From: Priapulus caudatus
Lineage: Eukaryota; Priapulida; Priapulimorpha; Priapulimorphida; Priapulidae
Direction: 5' to 3'
Length of the DNA: 29,700 nt
Assembly (NCBI RefSeq): GCF_000485595.1
Contig: NW_014578527.1
Coordinates: 6,239 to 35,938, forward strand
A program made the translations under genes and the position numbers. The notes under the pieces were generated by a model. It had not been told where the DNA came from, searched no databases, and was given only the letters and a program-made list of their open reading frames with translations. Within the stretch, counting starts at the first letter, position 1. Each line of letters begins with the position of its first letter. Below are positions 8,613 to 18,575 of the stretch, piece after piece.

Positions 8613-9387
8613 TATGCGCATAACTATATACTCTAACCCGGATGGGAATTTCTGATCTAGCAGCGCCACCTTTTGGTGGATGTCCGCTAACTTTACTACA
8701 TCTGCAGCTGTATATCGAGCAGCCTGAATAAAAGCAAATTGGTATATTATTAATATTAGAGATCACACGTACAGCCACGAGTCACTTTGTTAGTGATAAG
8801 GTGCGTAGTCATGTCAAATCTCCCTGTAGCATATTGGGAGACGTGTGTTCGCTCATTCCAAGTATCCAGCATATATAATATTTTGTCAAAATAATGCTTT
8901 CAATATATTGTGAGTAACATGGTAAACCCCATGCAAAAAACGCACGTCCTGTACACAGTACAGACTGGAAATTTGATACCGCGTCAAACTATCGCAACAA
9001 ATCAAGCTGTCAACAAATTTCGCGATACGCATGCACAGCATTACGTGGGTCACATAAAAGTACAGTATAGCTGTCTGCTGAGTGACGTTAGTACGCTTGA
9101 GAATTGTTTGTCTGTACGCTGCGATTTAGCGCGTGATGTGGGGGGGGGATTAAATTTAGCAGTCTGTACGGGTTATTACTGAGCTACCGATGACGTGAAT
9201 ATTTAAACAAATATTTAGGCGTGGCCTTGCTGTCTGATTGGCTGCATCGGGGTCCCTCAATGATCTGTGCACCCCGCCCCCCTGAACGCACGCGCGTAGC
9301 TGCTTGGCGCGTCCGCAACCAGCCACAAGCCACTCGCGGAGGAGAGAGACACGGGGAAGCGGGGATGGGCATTTACGCCTGGTACGT
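8613..9387. other. No gene recognised
   Basis: Mixed-composition DNA. A 90-codon plus frame (8910-9182) has no recognisable motif. AGCGCCACCTTTTGGTGG near 8662 is CTCF-like and resembles, in inverted form, GGTGGCGCGCC near 26066. A G9 run occurs at about 9140-9148. Confidence 0.35.
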
Positions 9388-9773
9388 TGCTCCATCTCTC
9401 TCTCTCTCTCTCCCTTTCGATTTGTTCCTTTCTATTTCTGTCTCTCCCCCACGCGCTCTCTCTCATTCGCCGTTCCCTTCTCTCTTTATTTCTGTCTCTC
9501 TCTCTCCCATTCGATTTGTTCTTTTCTATTTCTGTCTCTCTCCCACGCGCTGTCTCTCCTGCCACCGCCGCTCTCTCTCATTCGCCGTTCCCTTCTCTGT
9601 TTATTTCTGTCTCGTCTGCCTTTTCTCTCTCTCTCTCTCCCATTCGATTTGTTCCTTTCTATTTCTGTCTCTCTACGCCCGGCTCCTCTTCATGTCGCCC
9701 GTTCCTTCTCTCTTATTTCTGTCTCTTCTCTCTCTTCACTCTCTCTGCTCTCTCTCTCTACTCTCTCTCGTCT

Positions 9774-9817
<44 letters not shown>

Positions 9818-9818
9818 A
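9388..9818 (+). repeat. CT-rich compound minisatellite
   Basis: Imperfect ~110-130-bp units combine (CT)n, CCATTCGATTTGTTCCTTTC, ATTTCTGTCTCTC and CATTCGCCGTTCCCTTCTC words, repeated about three times, then end in a pure (CT)n run to 9816. The long plus-strand ORFs here (9221-9897) are Leu/Ser-rich translations of the repeat. Confidence 0.9.
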
Positions 9819-10400
9819 TGGTTTGCGCTTTATAAAACATTGCGTACGCGCTGTATTATATATACTATATATTACATTACATATATATTATATATAGATT
9901 CTCTGTATCGTATTCGTTTATGTTGGCGATCAAACTAGGAACTGAAAACATCAAGACCCCATAATCATATTATTCCTAATAGACGTAGGCCTGAAACTTT
10001 CATGGCCTGTTGTGAACTATCAGGAGCAAATGAGAGCTGGATTCATGTACTATATTGGTCAGCCTTTGACTAATTTACTCCTTTTGTTCGTGGCCACTTA
10101 ACATCCATCATATTCCCATCATAACATCCAGATCATATACCAAGCTCTCATATCCCTGGCTTCATGTAAAGAGTCGAAGTTACGCCGTTACTCTCATGTC
10201 GTCCATTTCTTAGTAAATACTCTTAAGCGCCTAAAACGTGTCGAGCTACCGATGTTATAAGTTATGTATACCAAAAGGAGTGAAACATTCAACAACATGA
10301 ATTCACTATATATATTATCTATATTGATATGATACTCTTCTATATGGATTCTTGATATATATATATATATATAATATATTGCATTATCTTTTGTATTAAA
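9819..10400. other. AT-rich DNA with TA runs
   Basis: No gene seen. Alternating TA tracts occur at about 9855-9895 and 10355-10380. Confidence 0.4.
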
Positions 10401-10450
10401 TATACTTGTCTATGCAGGCATCTATGCCGGCTATTCGTGCTGCTGTAACC

Positions 10451-10666
10451 ATGATACGGTCCTGCCTGCTGCTCTGCCTGCTGCGCGGCGGCGTCTGCGT
10501 GTGGACGTACGTCTTCGCCTGTTATCGCGTGTCGTCTGCTCGGCGACGTCGCTCTCTCCGCCCTCCGATCGTCTGCCGGCTCGTGATAGGTTTACGCTGC
10601 TCTCACGTCCACTCCATCTGTACGCCGAGCTGTCCGCAAGATGGGAAGCTGGCAGTCGCGTTGACG
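10451..10666 (+). CDS. HSD17B12-like: Candidate exon 1 of HSD17B12-like reductase
   Basis: Proteins of this family begin with a membrane-spanning helix and then a G-E/K-W-A-V-V-T-G segment that enters the cofactor fold. Here one frame gives RSCLLLCLLRGGVCVWTYVF, a plausible N-terminal membrane helix. The end of the same frame reads GKLAVALT immediately before GTGTAG, a possible splice donor at 10667. Exon 2 begins with the remaining two bases of a Gly codon, so one G is missing for a perfect phase match. Another frame in the middle (LLSRPLHLYAELSA) also looks family-like, as if one or two bases were lost between. Possible starts are ATGs at 10412, 10424 and 10451. Assignment rests on position, membrane helix and the terminal motif. 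Confidence 0.42.
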
Positions 10667-11440
10667 GTGTAGGTACGCGCTGGGCGACCGATTAGTGTGC
10701 GTGCCGGCGTGCGTGCGTGCGGTCGCGTGTGTGTGCGTGTACGTTAGGCACATTCAGGTGTGTTGATAGTCTGCTTTAATACTCGGTTTAATCGAGGGTA
10801 TATGCACCCACGAAGTAAATATGCAGAGACAACGGTTATTTCGTCATTTTCTGCGGTTTTAGTTCTTTTTATGCCCCATGGTTTTAGAATATTTGCTAAC
10901 GTCCGCTCTCTACTAGTTCTATCCTATTCTCTTCCGAAGCGCTTCTACTACCAAAGCCTTTGTGACCGGGAGTGATGGCCACTGGCTATCGGTATTTCAG
11001 TATAGTAACCGACCATCGGGGGAGCCATTGTACAAACAATTGATGATTTTGATAGTGTTCCAAATATTCGGCACAGATAGCTGTTGTTTGTGTTTATATA
11101 TATATAATATTTGTTGTGGTATCTGGCAATCAAGCAACAAGATTTGTTCCAGGCGGCCGTCTCAGCTAAGGCTGTGCCGTCGCGATCAACAAGACTAGCC
11201 AAGGGACGCATATCCTGCGCCATGTAAGCGTCCGTCATCGTAGGCGTAGCCTCGCAGTTAATAATGACCAGTACAGGTTCAGGAAGGAGATATGGTTGCC
11301 CGCATTCAGGGTAACGATGCACCAAACATTGGGCAGTGGTGGCAAGCTTGGGCGAAGACCGTATTTAATGCGACCGCGTCCGATCGGTAACCGACGAGCA
11401 AACCTACAATCCACAACGTTAAAACCCAGAAGGACAGTCT
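10667..11440. other. Start of intron 1; GT/GC simple repeat and unresolved minus frame
   Basis: A GTGC/GTGT microsatellite lies at about 10695-10745. 10948-11325 is open on the minus strand (125 codons); its upstream half (about 11150-11440, minus) has balanced composition and might be a fragment of another retroelement protein, possibly a protease-to-RT linker. That guess is weak. The rest shows nothing. Confidence 0.25.
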
Positions 11441-12210
11441 GCTCACCCTTGCGCTTGAATGTAACTACTCTAGATGATAATGATAATTCACATCAGACCA
11501 GAACTTCGCAACAAGCTATTATCTGCAGAGAATTAGAGAAGCCTGTATTGATATCCTGTGGCGCTCAGTGAAGTCTGCGAGACGTCTCCGGCTCACGGCA
11601 ATATTGTTGAAAGAAAGTCAGACAATCTACTGGAGTGGAGAAAAAGAGAAGCAGGCATGGGTGTTTTGGGCCAGTCTTCACACAACAGCTCCTTCAATGT
11701 ATCAATCGATACAATCCAATCGACAGGCATATGGTCATGCGCATGACAGTTGAAGAGTGGCGAACCACCTATACACTTATCAGCGTATATCACGAACTAT
11801 GCAGAACGAACACATAAAGGACAAAGAACAGTTTTCACGAGCGTCTGGCACTTCATTACAGGCAGCTAAAGATGACACATAAGTTCTAGGTGAATATTAA
11901 TGCTCGTGTTGCACATAGACTCGGAAATCGTTGCCAATCTGTAATCGGTAAACACGGCGTGTGGCTAATGATCGAATTTCAATATGGACTAATCTATTAG
12001 AGTCTGTACCAGATTTCAGCTTACAAATCATGGGTACCAATCGTTTCATACCTTAAAGACACTAGCTGAAGAACACCATGGCAGCCATTGCGGTCAATAC
12101 GGGACATCAGTATGCATGTACTAGGCAATCAACCTGCAAAGTAACACGTCATAGTGTCACTCAAACGGCAGACGTTTCACTTGATCACAAAGTTGATGTT
12201 TGTAAGTGTC
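11440..12210 (+). pseudogene. LINE endonuclease domain, decayed
   Basis: This domain nicks target DNA to prime reverse transcription. Recognisable blocks in changing frames are: the N-terminal strand before DDNDNSHQTRTSQQAIICRE (11474-11533), a GNIVE block (~11597), TLISVYHELC (~11775), an INARVAHRLGN block (~11897), VIGKHGV (~11943), DFSLQIMGTNRFIP (~12012), and the terminal VTRHSVTQTADVSLDHKVDV (12141-12200), where the usual catalytic SDH reads LDH. In-frame stops and shifts separate the blocks. Confidence 0.72.
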
Positions 12211-13860
12211 ATTTCTCCATAAAGCCAAAGAAGAAGGGCAAAAGCCTCCAAAAGAGCTTGACACTGGCCTCAACAATGAAATGAAAAGAAATGCATGGAA
12301 CAGTCTTGAATGAAAATTTTATGATTGCAAAGAACATTGTGCAAGAATGAGAAGACGTGGTTTAAAATGCAGCAAAACGTTATTTGGAAAGAAGAGACAG
12401 AAACAGAATGCTGGTTTGACCGAACAGGATTAGAAATCAGAGAGCTGCCTTCAAAACAAAGAACTGAACACGAATGCTCTTAGAGTGCGTATTCAGAAAG
12501 CTAAACTATGAGCTGGACTCTTCATAAACGTAAAAGAAAAAGAGAACTTGATGGTTAGAAAAGTGAGAGCAGAGATTTTTCAACAGAAAGAAAATAACCA
12601 TCAAAGAATTTATGGCACTTCAATGCTGTCTACGGTCAGGCAAACACTGAAAAGCTCCCATCCTGTGTAAGATTCAAAAAATGATGGGAGCTCTTGACTT
12701 CACCAATCGCATCAAACAGATGGGTTAGAAGCTTTTCAGTGATCTTCTGATCAACCAATGGATGCTTGATTTAAGCATCTTGGGATGACTAGAGGAACAT
12801 CCCAATTATTGCGTCCTTCGATGAATCCAATCTCAGAACCAAGAGCAGATAAATCTTCTCAAACACACATAGGAACAAGTCGCGGGCCCTATGCAGAATA
12901 CTCTTGAGACCTGATTGATCTTTGAAGACTGAAGTCAAAGACACAGTTCAAGTACGAGTAATCTCAGGGAGGCTCAATTATGCAGACGAATATAGCCATA
13001 TTCAGCTGCACTTCGGGACTACAGATGTTACTCCAGCTCACAACGGACCGTTCTAAGAAGCATGCGGTATTAACACTGCAGAAGCAGGACCACTGTCCAT
13101 TGTACTGAAGCTGAGTTGCTTCATAGCTGACCACGAAGTAGGCGAACGTCACCGCTTCAAATACCTTGCAGCTACGTTAAGCAATAGCTGCTCGTATATA
13201 GAGGAACCTTGCAGCTCGTATCCAAGCAACATCATGCGTGCCTTTGGGTCGCTACGTCAAAGCGTGTTAACTCACGTGACCTCACAATAAAACACTAAGC
13301 TCAAAGTCTACAAAACCCATGTGTCTTATTCCACTTCTGATGTACGGCTATGAAACCTGGAACTCTTGCTTACGAGTCATCTTATTTCGACAACTGAGAA
13401 CATACTAGACAGACCGCACCTAGCGCGTAATCATGCATATTAAATATCATTTAAATGAGGATCATTACGATTGGTCACGGAGGAGGTCCTGCTAACAGGA
13501 GCGGGTTTGAACGACATCGAGTTGAAAGCTAGTCTCAGAAGTCGTCTGCGTTGTTTTGGCCACCGCTTTGTTAGAATGGGATAAGTCGACAGACAGCAAA
13601 GGGACTCCATAACCAGGCAGCTAGCCAAATGGATCCTATCTGCTGGTTGCCCCTAAATTAAGAATAGAATACCTGCAAAGGTGCTCTGAGTGTGGTAATG
13701 TTCTTGATCAGTGGAGGAATGTTGTAGACAACAGACAGAGTGGAGAGGTCTTGTGCATACAACTTGTGAATGCTTCAACATAAAGAGAATCAAACAGTAT
13801 GAAAGAAAATAGTGAACGAAGACAAAGAATTTTGAACAAAGATGATCTATGCAACTTTAG
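12211..13860 (+). pseudogene. LINE reverse transcriptase and C-terminal region, decayed
   Basis: Recognisable blocks: WFDRTGLEIRELPSKQ (~12412), the KEFYGAL-like segment (~12605), the RT box LNYADEY (12973-12993) where the invariant YADD is YADE, FKYLAATLSNSC (~13157), KLKVYKTH (~13298), the YGYETW block (~13340), LRSRLRCFGH (~13532) and the WR...RIKQYERK-like terminal block (13720-13810). The loss of the second catalytic Asp plus multiple frameshifts make it non-functional. The segment ends in AT-rich DNA before the polypyrimidine tract of exon 2. Confidence 0.78.
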
Positions 13861-13880
13861 AGCATAGATATTTTACTACA

Positions 13881-14130
13881 TATATTCTGTGTGAATCCCC
13901 GTTTTGGTGCTATCACTAGCGTATATATATACTATATAGATTATATATACATAATAATATCCTACAACGCTGGTCCGTCTCTCCTCCGCCGCGCGTCCCT
14001 CACCCTCGCCCTCCCCACCTCCTCTACTCCCCACCTTTCTATCTTACCCTTTTCTAAACCTGCCTCCCTCCCCACCCTCCCTCAAACCCCGCCCTCCCCG
14101 CCTCTATATCTCTGCCGGGGTTCTCTGCAG
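13881..14130 (+). promoter_or_regulatory. 3' end of intron 1: polypyrimidine tract and acceptor
   Basis: C/T-rich DNA (about 13980-14128, with CCTCCCTCCCCACCCTCCCT) ends in TTCTCTGCAG at 14121-14130, a strong splice acceptor directly before the exon. The upstream part is AT-rich. Confidence 0.8.
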
Positions 14131-14483
14131 GGGCGACGGACGGTATAGGCAAGCAGTACGCTCTACAGTTGGCCGAGCAAGGCCTTAACATCGTGCTCAT
14201 CGGTCGCTCGCCGGAGAAGCTGAAGGCGACCGAGAGCGAGGTGCGCATGCGCAGCAACGTGCAGGTGAAGACGGTCGTCGTCGACTACAGCGGCGGACGG
14301 GAGATCTACGATGACGTCGAGCGAGAGTTGGCGGGACTAGAGATCGGCGTGCTGGTGAACAACGTCGGCATGGGCTACGCGAGGATGTCCGAATTCCTGG
14401 ACATGGAGAGAGACTTGCATCTGCGCATGCTCAACGTGAACATGATGTCCTGCGTTGCTATGACGTACATCGTTCTGCCGCAG
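14131..14483 (+). CDS. HSD17B12-like: 17beta-HSD / very-long-chain 3-oxoacyl-CoA reductase, central exon
   Basis: The family reduces 3-ketoacyl-CoA in fatty-acid elongation (HSD17B12) or steroid ketones at the endoplasmic reticulum, using NADPH. The 353-bp exon starts in phase 1 (two bases complete a Gly) and gives ATDGIGKQYALQLAEQG (the TGxxxGIG cofactor loop), VLIGRSPEKL, VVVDYSGG, LAGLEIGVLVNNVGMGYA (LVNNVG motif), and LNVNMMSCVAMTYIVLPQ containing the structural/catalytic Asn. It ends in phase 0 before GTGAGAG (14484). The frame is clean, without a stop or shift. The catalytic Ser and YxxxK lie in the next exon. The human gene divides this stretch among several exons, so introns were lost here or gained there. 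Orthology to HSD17B12 rather than HSD17B3/HSDL-type paralogues is not certain. Confidence 0.9.
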
Positions 14484-14660
14484 GTGAGAGAGGGTGGAGG
14501 GTGGGGGAGGGGAGGGGAAGGGGAAGGGGAGGAGAGGGGGAGGGGAGGAGAATGGAAGACAGAGTTAGAGATTTGAGGTGGTGAAAGGAGAATGGAAGAG
14601 AAGGTAGAGGAGAGGAGGGCTGGGATAACGGGGGGAGGGGAGAGAGGGGAAGATTTATCT
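14484..14660 (+). repeat. G/A-rich start of intron 2
   Basis: Immediately after the donor, GGGGAGGGGAGGGGAAGGGG-type runs dominate to about 14650. Several groups of four G-runs with short spacers could form G-quadruplexes in the transcript. ORFs across it are artefacts. Confidence 0.75.
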
Positions 14661-15484
14661 ACGCTAGCTGCTGGCTTTCCATTTCGCTACTGGCGTTGAT
14701 AGAGCGTCAGCATTTACATCACATGCATATATCTGTTGGCATATATTATCACGCACTACAATAACGTTATATAGCTCCGACAGGTGGCGACAGGATGTTG
14801 TAAATGTTTGCGACGAAGCTTCTAGCGTCTACGCCTCTACGGCAACCACATTTTCATGATTGCTGATGCTCTTCGAAGTCGAGATGTCAATGCCAGAATG
14901 TGAATGAATGAATGTCATAAACCATGTTTTTCATGATGAGGACAGCAATGGAAATGACTTAGTTACCTAGATCTTAATGCCACTTGTATCTAGTTAGTTA
15001 AGTTTATTGTTTAAAGAATTAGATCATATGATCACATTGTTCTTTGGGTTTTTAAGTGCAATTAAGTTTATATGTCATACCTCTTCATAACATTCAACAT
15101 TTGTTGATCTTGTGTACGTTTAAATTGTGATGCTGCATACCAGTTAGTTTATTTATTTACTTATTATTTGTTGATGCTCTTGAGTTATTGTTTGTTGAAA
15201 TTAAGTTTTGTTATGCTAATCTATTTGACTGAGCATACCTGTTCTCCTTTGCGTAATCATCATGTATCTTTCATTATGTATCTTTAATTATGTTAAACTC
15301 ATGTATCTATATAATAGCCATCATATATGTAATAATATCACATTTAAGGAGTGGCTGACTCGAAGACTTCACAGTCAACTCGCCCTCCTACGCAATTCTG
15401 AAACGAATATAACCAGTTATATTATGTATGTATATTGTAATACGTAAATAAACATTTTTAAATTGAATTGAATTGAATTGAATT
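14661..15484 (+). mobile_element. AT-rich intron ending in a LINE-type 3' tail
   Basis: AATAAA at about 15447 is followed by TTGAATTGAATTGAATTG, a pentamer repeat (15460-15484). A polyadenylation-like signal followed by a short tandem tail is typical of the 3' end of some LINEs. The several hundred bp upstream are AT-rich and non-coding, so only the tail supports the assignment. Confidence 0.45.
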
Positions 15485-15963
15485 GCCACGTGCAGACAGG
15501 AGAGTGAAGATTAGTATGATGAGTCAGGTATATAATATAGGTCTACTAATCGTAAAACGTAATTAATACTAATACTATTAAATTAACAAATAATCATTAT
15601 TCAATTAACAAAATAAATACTATTAGTAATAGTATTTATTTTGTATTTATTTGGCTAGAAACTGTCGTCACAATACTGTGTAGTGTAGATTCAAGGATTC
15701 CCGTAGTCACAGTCAATGAGCTATATTATACATAATACCAAATAAGAGTATTATTAGCTCTTGATAATATACACTATACAGTGTAGTGTAGTCGCATGCA
15801 TACCACTCTGCCGTGACTGTACACAAACTCACATAAAGATAGAGTGACAAAAAGATATGGAGTGAACTCTGCGAATTTGTGGACAGTAATGTCTGCGGTG
15901 TGCATGTGGTGAAATTGTGTGTTTCAGATGAGCATCTGAACTACATTTACTGTCGCTCATAGG
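15485..15963. repeat. AT-rich DNA with a 35-bp perfect palindrome
   Basis: CAAAATAAATACTATTA (15609-15625) and its exact reverse complement (15627-15643) flank a single G. ACAGTGTAGTGTAG-like words recur at about 15675 and 15778. Possibly the interior of a small inverted-repeat transposon, but its ends were not found. Confidence 0.6.
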
Positions 15964-16260
15964 GTCTATGTCCCCCAGGGTACTGCCGGAACGTACCCTG
16001 GGTACGGTCCGGTATACCGGAACGCACCCTGTTAACTATCTGATATGGTTAGGGTTAGGGTTAGGGAGTAGGCGTAGGCGACTCCCTAGACTCGTTAGTG
16101 GAGTAGGCGAGGTACGGTCCGGCATATTAGATAGTACAGCAGAAGTATACAATTCACGTTTTGAATTTATATGGAGCTCTGGTACCAAGGGTACGTTCCG
16201 GTATATCCGACGCGTACCCAGGGTACGCGTCTCGCGGCACGTACCCTGAGGGACATAGAC
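15964..16260. mobile_element. 297-bp inverted-repeat element (MITE-like)
   Basis: The left end begins GTCTATGTCCCCCAGGGTAC and the inverted right end GTCTATGTCCCTCAGGGTAC. Similarity continues inward for about 60 bp, including ACCCTGGGTACG and CCGGTATA words. An inner inverted pair, AACTATCTGATATG (~16033) and CATATTAGATAGT (~16122), suggests a nested hairpin. No transposase. No convincing target duplication was found. The two overlapping ORFs (15968-16249 plus, 16036-16281 minus) are consequences of the palindromic structure. Confidence 0.75.
16047..16066 (+). repeat. Telomere-type TTAGGG repeats inside the MITE
   Basis: GGTTAGGGTTAGGGTTAGGG gives three consecutive TTAGGG units, the standard metazoan telomere sequence, in the centre of the inverted-repeat element. 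Confidence 0.9.
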
Positions 16261-16545
16261 GCCTCTCAGCGTTACTGTCACATGTAATAGCGAAAAGAAA
16301 TAGATTCCGCGTTGGCTAAATCATTAGCATGTTGATGGTGGCCAATAAAAGAATAGAAGTAGAAAGTAGATATATTAACATTAAGATTTTGGTAGTAAAT
16401 ACATTTCGTGTTTATTCATGAAGAGGCATGCTAGATGCATAACGACAGCCAGTTGATAATCATGTAATCTATATCTATATAATATATCTATAATATATCT
16501 ATAATATATAAACTGTATGATATGTATGCAAGACCTGTCCAGTCA
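16261..16545. other. AT-rich intron, no gene
   Basis: Only (TATC/TAATA)n-type simple sequence at about 16466-16510. Confidence 0.5.
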
Positions 16546-16548
16546 AAC

Positions 16549-17344
16549 CTGGTCTTCATGTTATTGTTACAGAGGGTGATTGTTGTAGGCCAGCAGTTCA
16601 TGGATATAAGCTGGTCTTCATGTTATTGTTACAGAGGTGTGTTTTGTAGCCAGCAGTTCATGGATATAAGCTGGTCTTCATGTTATTGTTACAGAGGGTG
16701 ATTGTTGAAGGCCAGCAGTTCATGGATTAATATGCTGGTCTTCATGTTATTGTTTACAGGAGGTATTGTTGTAGGCCAGCAGTTCATGAATATAAGCTGG
16801 TCTCATGTTATTGTTTACAGAGGGTGATTGTTGTAAGGTCCAGCAGTTCATGGATAAAGCTGGTCTTCATGTTATTGTTACAGAGGGTGATTGTTGTAGG
16901 CCAGCAGTTCATGGCTATAAGCTGGTCTTCATGTTATTGTTACAGAGGGTGATTGTTGTAGGCCAGCAGTCATGGATATAAGCTGGTCTTCATGTTATTG
17001 TTACAGAGGGTGATTGTTGTAGGCCAGCAGTTCATGGATATAAGCTGGTCTTCATGTTATTGTTACAGAGGGTGATTGTTGTAGGCCAGCAGTTCATGGC
17101 TATAAGCTGGTCTTCATGTTATTGTTACAGAGGTGATTGTTGTAGGCCAGCAGTTCATGGATATAAAGCTGGTCTTCGTGTTATTGTACAGAGGGTGATT
17201 GTTGTAGGCCAGCAGTTCATGGATATAAGCTGGTCTTTATGTTATTGCTACAGAGGGGTGATGTTGTTAGCCAGCAGTTCATGGATATAAACTGATCTTC
17301 ATGTTATTGTCACAGAGGTGATTTTGTAGGCCAGCAGTTTATGG
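16549..17344 (+). repeat. 62-bp minisatellite, left block (~13 units)
   Basis: The consensus unit contains CTGGTCTTCATGTTATTGTT, ACAGAGGGTGATTGTTGTAG and GCCAGCAGTTCATGGATATA. Units differ mostly by one-base insertions or deletions and by GGATATAAG/GGCTATAAG alternatives. Since 62 is not a multiple of three, frames cycle and the ORFs found here (e.g. 17054-17290) are not genes. The array is interrupted at 17344 by an LTR and resumes at 18576. Confidence 0.95.
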
Positions 17345-18572
17345 TGTAGCGTTTTTATGTCTTTCCTGCGCCACCCGAGGGCGCCACCCGTCGACACGTA
17401 GTGACTAGCAATAACCTTAGGTAAGAACACTCACCTATGGTATGTCCGGATGCGTTGACATGGCCGTGATCGTCGCCACCCGGACTCAGCTAGCCACCAG
17501 AGCGCCTCACTATGCTACTGCGCTCACTCCGTAGTACCCAACCCGGCGTTCGTTCCGGCTCCGGTGCGATAGCGTGGTTAGTCGACAATGCCACACCACA
17601 AACGTGACAACGGGGCACCCCACCCCGCTCGGCTGGCCTTACGTTAACGGTTACGTCTTATAATAAATGTCAACCCGGTGTATAAACAAAGGCTATACAG
17701 ATATAGGCGTAGCCAGACAAGGGCTAAATAACGGCAGGCTCTCTACTGCACGGCTGCTCACAGCATTATGAGCATAGGCCAGTTTCTATCCTGCACGTGA
17801 AGCGTCGGCACTCCCCTCTCTCTCTCTACTTCAGAGTCCATTTAATACTCTACTCACTGTATTATTTACTCGCCCCACAACGACATTCAACAGGACAATA
17901 CAAACTGCCTACTCAACCAATGCGTAGCTCTTAACTGTGGCCCATGTTCTCTATCCTTGAACCCTCTGTGGGTCTCACCCACAAGCCACGTCGAACACTG
18001 GTGAACCGTATGTTACTGTACCAGTAACGTACGCTAGCTGTCGTCACCATACTCCCAGTCTCTGCACACAACTCAGCCGGCCTCTCCACTCTATATGCTC
18101 ATACAGAGTGGACTAGCTATGCGGGGCCTACCTCACTCGACTCCCGCCATGAACTCGAGTATTATCTCACTAGACGCCCGAGACAAACTCGAGTGCTACC
18201 TCTCTAAACGCCCACAAAACTCTATTGTGACTTCAGCCAACTCCCGGGACAAAACACAACCGTGTCACTCCCGTTTCACACACCGAGTCTACTGTTTATT
18301 TCTCCCGCGCAAGAGGAAATACATTCCGCCACTAGAGGGGGTGGCTAACCCATCCAACATGGCTGCCTCCATGTAAGTACTCGACTATCCACAACAACAA
18401 TTGGTGAGCAGGCAAAACACTACTAAAACGCACACTAAAATGACACCGGGACCTCACAAATAATTATACAATCACAAATACGAAGCATTAACCATACCCT
18501 GCCGTGGTTGCCAGTGAGCTACCTCACATCTACTTAGCTGGGAACCGTGGTGACCGGTGCCACCCGCCCACA
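17345..18572 (-). mobile_element. Solo LTR, related to the gypsy LTR at 381-1343
   Basis: The segment starts TGTAGCG, like the LTR at 381, and ends CCGCCCACA where the other reads CCGCTACA. Collinear similarity covers roughly the first 520 bp (shared words such as CGTCGCCACCCGGAC, CCTTAGGTA) and the last 250 bp. The middle differs and is about 265 bp longer here. No internal retroelement region or second LTR follows, and minisatellite flanks it on both sides, so it is a solo LTR. The flanks share only TGG, so the target duplication is eroded. Strand is given by analogy with the full element. Confidence 0.82.
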
Positions 18573-18575
18573 CTC

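Larger units (their letters stand above)
11440..13880 (+). mobile_element. LINE (non-LTR retrotransposon) relic in intron 1
   Basis: Through all three plus frames the order of an apurinic-type endonuclease followed by reverse transcriptase can be traced over about 2.4 kb. It is the LINE family, common in invertebrate genomes, that ends in a conserved GHxxRM...LYGEL C-terminal region. Many stops and frameshifts show long inactivity. It lies in the same orientation as the host gene, within intron 1. The 5' UTR and a defined 3' tail were not identified. Clade is left open. Confidence 0.8.

Noticed and set aside
9221-9897. Three long overlapping plus-strand ORFs of 143-204 codons
   Set aside because: Leu/Ser-rich translations of a CT microsatellite in three frames; no domain.
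15968-16281. Overlapping plus and minus ORFs of 93 and 81 codons
   Set aside because: Both arise from the palindromic MITE-like element.
17054-17290. Plus-strand ORF rich in MLLLQRVIVVGQQFM repeats (also 18547-18750, 19210-19450)
   Set aside because: It is the translation of the 62-bp minisatellite; the unit is not a multiple of three and the frame survives only by chance indels.
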